Source of the DNA: Acinetobacter sp.
GTDB lineage: Bacteria > Pseudomonadota > Gammaproteobacteria > Pseudomonadales > Moraxellaceae
Length of the DNA stretch: 6,746 bases
Assembly: GCA_030152275.1 (NCBI GenBank)
Contig: JASLHF010000242.1
Span: 1 to 6,746 of the forward strand
Direction: 5' to 3'
Shown here: piece by piece, positions 6,080 to 6,746 of the stretch
Layout: each line of letters starts with the position of its first letter
Position numbering within the stretch: the stretch's first letter is position 1
Made by a program: the position numbers and the translations under genes
The notes under the pieces: model-generated
Database searches by the model: none
The model's input: only the letters and a program-made list of their open reading frames with translations
Told to the model about the DNA's origin: nothing

Positions 6080-6130
6080 AGGACAGTGAAATATCACTAT
6101 AGGACAGCTTTTAAAATATTGTCAGACAAT
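6080..6130. promoter_or_regulatory. Cluster of symmetric and repeated elements over the promoter (possible operators)
   Basis: ATTGTC-A-GACAAT (6118-6130) is a perfect 6+1+6 palindrome over the -35 box. AGTGA-AATA-TCACT (6085-6098) is a 5+4+5 inverted repeat over the -10 box and start site. AGGACAG occurs at 6080-6086 and 6101-6107, and GACAR recurs at 6082, 6103 and 6125, which is 21 and 22 bp spacing. No regulator gene is next to it in the window. Confidence 0.4.
6096..6125 (-). promoter_or_regulatory. Candidate promoter of the PF10118-like gene
   Basis: On the minus strand CTGACA (6125-6120, five of six to TTGACA) and TATAGT (6101-6096, five of six to TATAAT) are 18 bp apart. Transcription would start near 6089 and leave a leader of about 105 nt. 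This is the best complete -35/-10 pair found in the window. Confidence 0.55.
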
Positions 6131-6514
6131 CTTAATCTACTTGTCTTTTTTGATATTATTCATATCTATTCTTTGTCAGTGCAATAATATTATTTCTAGA
6201 GCATGTAATCTAAGAACAACTTTAGCAAAATAATTCAAGCTGTTATTTTAATACCCTGTATACGCTAATTTTTATTTAGATTCATGATTTTATAAAATTT
6301 AGCTAATATCCCATCTGATTACAAATATTTGAAACTGTCTTAAGCTAACAGTTTTTTTAAAGCAAATTGCCTCTGCCGTATCAATAAAGCACTTAAAAAC
6401 TAGCACCCGATAACTCAAGCATACATAACCTCCACGCGCTCAAAGCTCTATCAGACGTATCAAACCAACCTAATATAAGCATTATTTACGTTGATCTTAA
6501 TAAAATTTCAGCAT
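6131..6514. other. AT-rich gene-poor region between the PF10118-like gene and tuf
   Basis: No protein gene of normal size, tRNA or known RNA is seen in this stretch on either strand. It contains a 12-bp palindrome AATAATATTATT (6183-6194), further TTGTC copies at 6141 and 6173, a plus-strand terminator-like hairpin at 6332-6358, and a less AT-rich patch around 6361-6470. On the minus strand that patch holds a promoter-like pair (TTAAGA 6500-6495 and TATATT 6477-6472, 17 bp apart) and a GGAGG-led nine-codon frame at 6422-6393. These may mark a small RNA, a long leader for the hydrolase-like gene, or chance. Confidence 0.6.
6332..6358 (+). terminator. Terminator-like hairpin with no gene upstream
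   Basis: AAACTGT (6332-6338) and ACAGTTT (6348-6354) can pair around a nine-base loop, and the T run reaches 6358. The stem is AT-rich and weak. No plus-strand gene precedes it within the gap, so it would only serve an unrecognised plus-strand transcript or antisense transcription. Confidence 0.35.
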
Positions 6515-6544
6515 AAAAAAAGCGCCTCAACGAGGCGCTTTTTT
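6515..6544 (-). terminator. Intrinsic terminator of tuf
   Basis: AGCGCCTC (6521-6528) and GAGGCGCT (6532-6539) form a perfect eight-base stem with a three-base loop. It is flanked by six A on the left and five T on the right, so on the minus strand a U-tract follows the stem. It begins 15 bases after the tuf stop codon. The symmetry means it could also stop plus-strand transcripts entering tuf. Confidence 0.92.
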
Positions 6545-6559
6545 CACACAATCAGATGA

Positions 6560-6746
6560 TTATGCAGTTACTTTAGCAACTACACCAGCACCAACTGTAC
6601 GGCCACCTTCACGGATCGCGAAGCGTAAGCCAGCGTCCATTGCGATTGGGTGGATCAATTCTACTGACATTTCAACGTTGTCGCCTGGCATAACCATTTC
6701 AACGCCTTCTTTCAATTGAATCGCGCCAGTTACGTCAGTTGTACGG
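6560..6746 (-). CDS. tuf: Elongation factor Tu, C-terminal end (5' part beyond window edge)
   Basis: EF-Tu is the GTPase that delivers aminoacyl-tRNA to the ribosome. The last 61 codons are present and belong to domain III: the translation includes GVEMVMPGDNVEM, ELIHPIAMDAGLRFAIREGG and the end TVGAGVVAKVTA before stop TAA at 6562-6560. This C-terminal sequence is nearly invariant in bacteria, so the identity is certain. The GTPase domain and the start lie outside the window. Many gammaproteobacteria carry two tuf copies; which copy this is cannot be told without the upstream neighbours (a tRNA cluster, or rpsL-rpsG-fusA). A strong terminator ends the transcript, so the downstream PF10118-like gene is probably not part of a tuf operon. 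Confidence 0.97.
   Translation of the reverse strand, partial: RTTDVTGAIQLKEGVEMVMPGDNVEMSVELIHPIAMDAGLRFAIREGGRTVGAGVVAKVTA

Noticed and set aside
6080..6179. Repeated GACAR/TTGTC units as a CRISPR-like or iteron array
   Set aside because: The units are only 5-7 bases long and surround a promoter. There are no long identical repeats with spacers, no cas or replication genes, and no origin-type boxes.
6361..6470. Possible tRNA or gene remnant in the less AT-rich patch before tuf
   Set aside because: No T-loop GTTCGA core, acceptor stem or CCA end is seen, and no frame is longer than a few codons with recognisable homology.

Overview
The window looks like chromosomal core-genome DNA from a gammaproteobacterium of the Moraxellaceae, most likely Acinetobacter. 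This rests on recognising the FtsK, Aat, Bpt and EF-Tu protein sequences and the short AT-rich spacers; no database search was run. There is no transposase, integrase, phage gene, CRISPR array, tRNA or rRNA gene, and no clear sign of recent gene transfer.

Layout. Positions 1-1484 (minus) hold the N-terminal half of the DNA translocase gene ftsK, cut by the window edge. A 252-nt divergent spacer separates it from trxB (thioredoxin reductase, 1737-2693, plus), which ends in a strong intrinsic terminator. Next come aat (about 2800-3534) and bpt (3575-4390), both plus strand and 40 nt apart, the two aminoacyl-tRNA-protein transferases of the N-degron pathway. They end at a probably bidirectional terminator facing rimI (4526-4984, minus), the acetyltransferase for ribosomal protein S18. 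Upstream of rimI is a PF10118-like 'predicted metal-dependent hydrolase' (5102-5983, minus) with its own terminator, ribosome binding site and a promoter region rich in repeats. A 576-nt AT-rich gap follows, and the window ends in the last 61 codons of tuf (EF-Tu, minus) with a strong terminator.

How the genes relate. ftsK, trxB and aat also lie near one another in E. coli, and with the Bpt/Ate gene in Pseudomonas (from memory), so the left two thirds is an old conserved neighbourhood. Aat adds Leu/Phe to N-terminal Lys/Arg, and Bpt adds Leu to N-terminal Asp/Glu, so the pair feeds substrates to the ClpS-ClpAP degradation route. RimI and EF-Tu belong to translation in general, and the hydrolase-like protein has no evident partner here.

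The least understood parts are the PF10118-like protein, whose conserved residues fit a four-helix carboxylate-bridged di-metal site, its promoter with regularly spaced GACAR half-sites, and the gene-poor stretch between it and tuf. I found no convincing undescribed multi-gene system.
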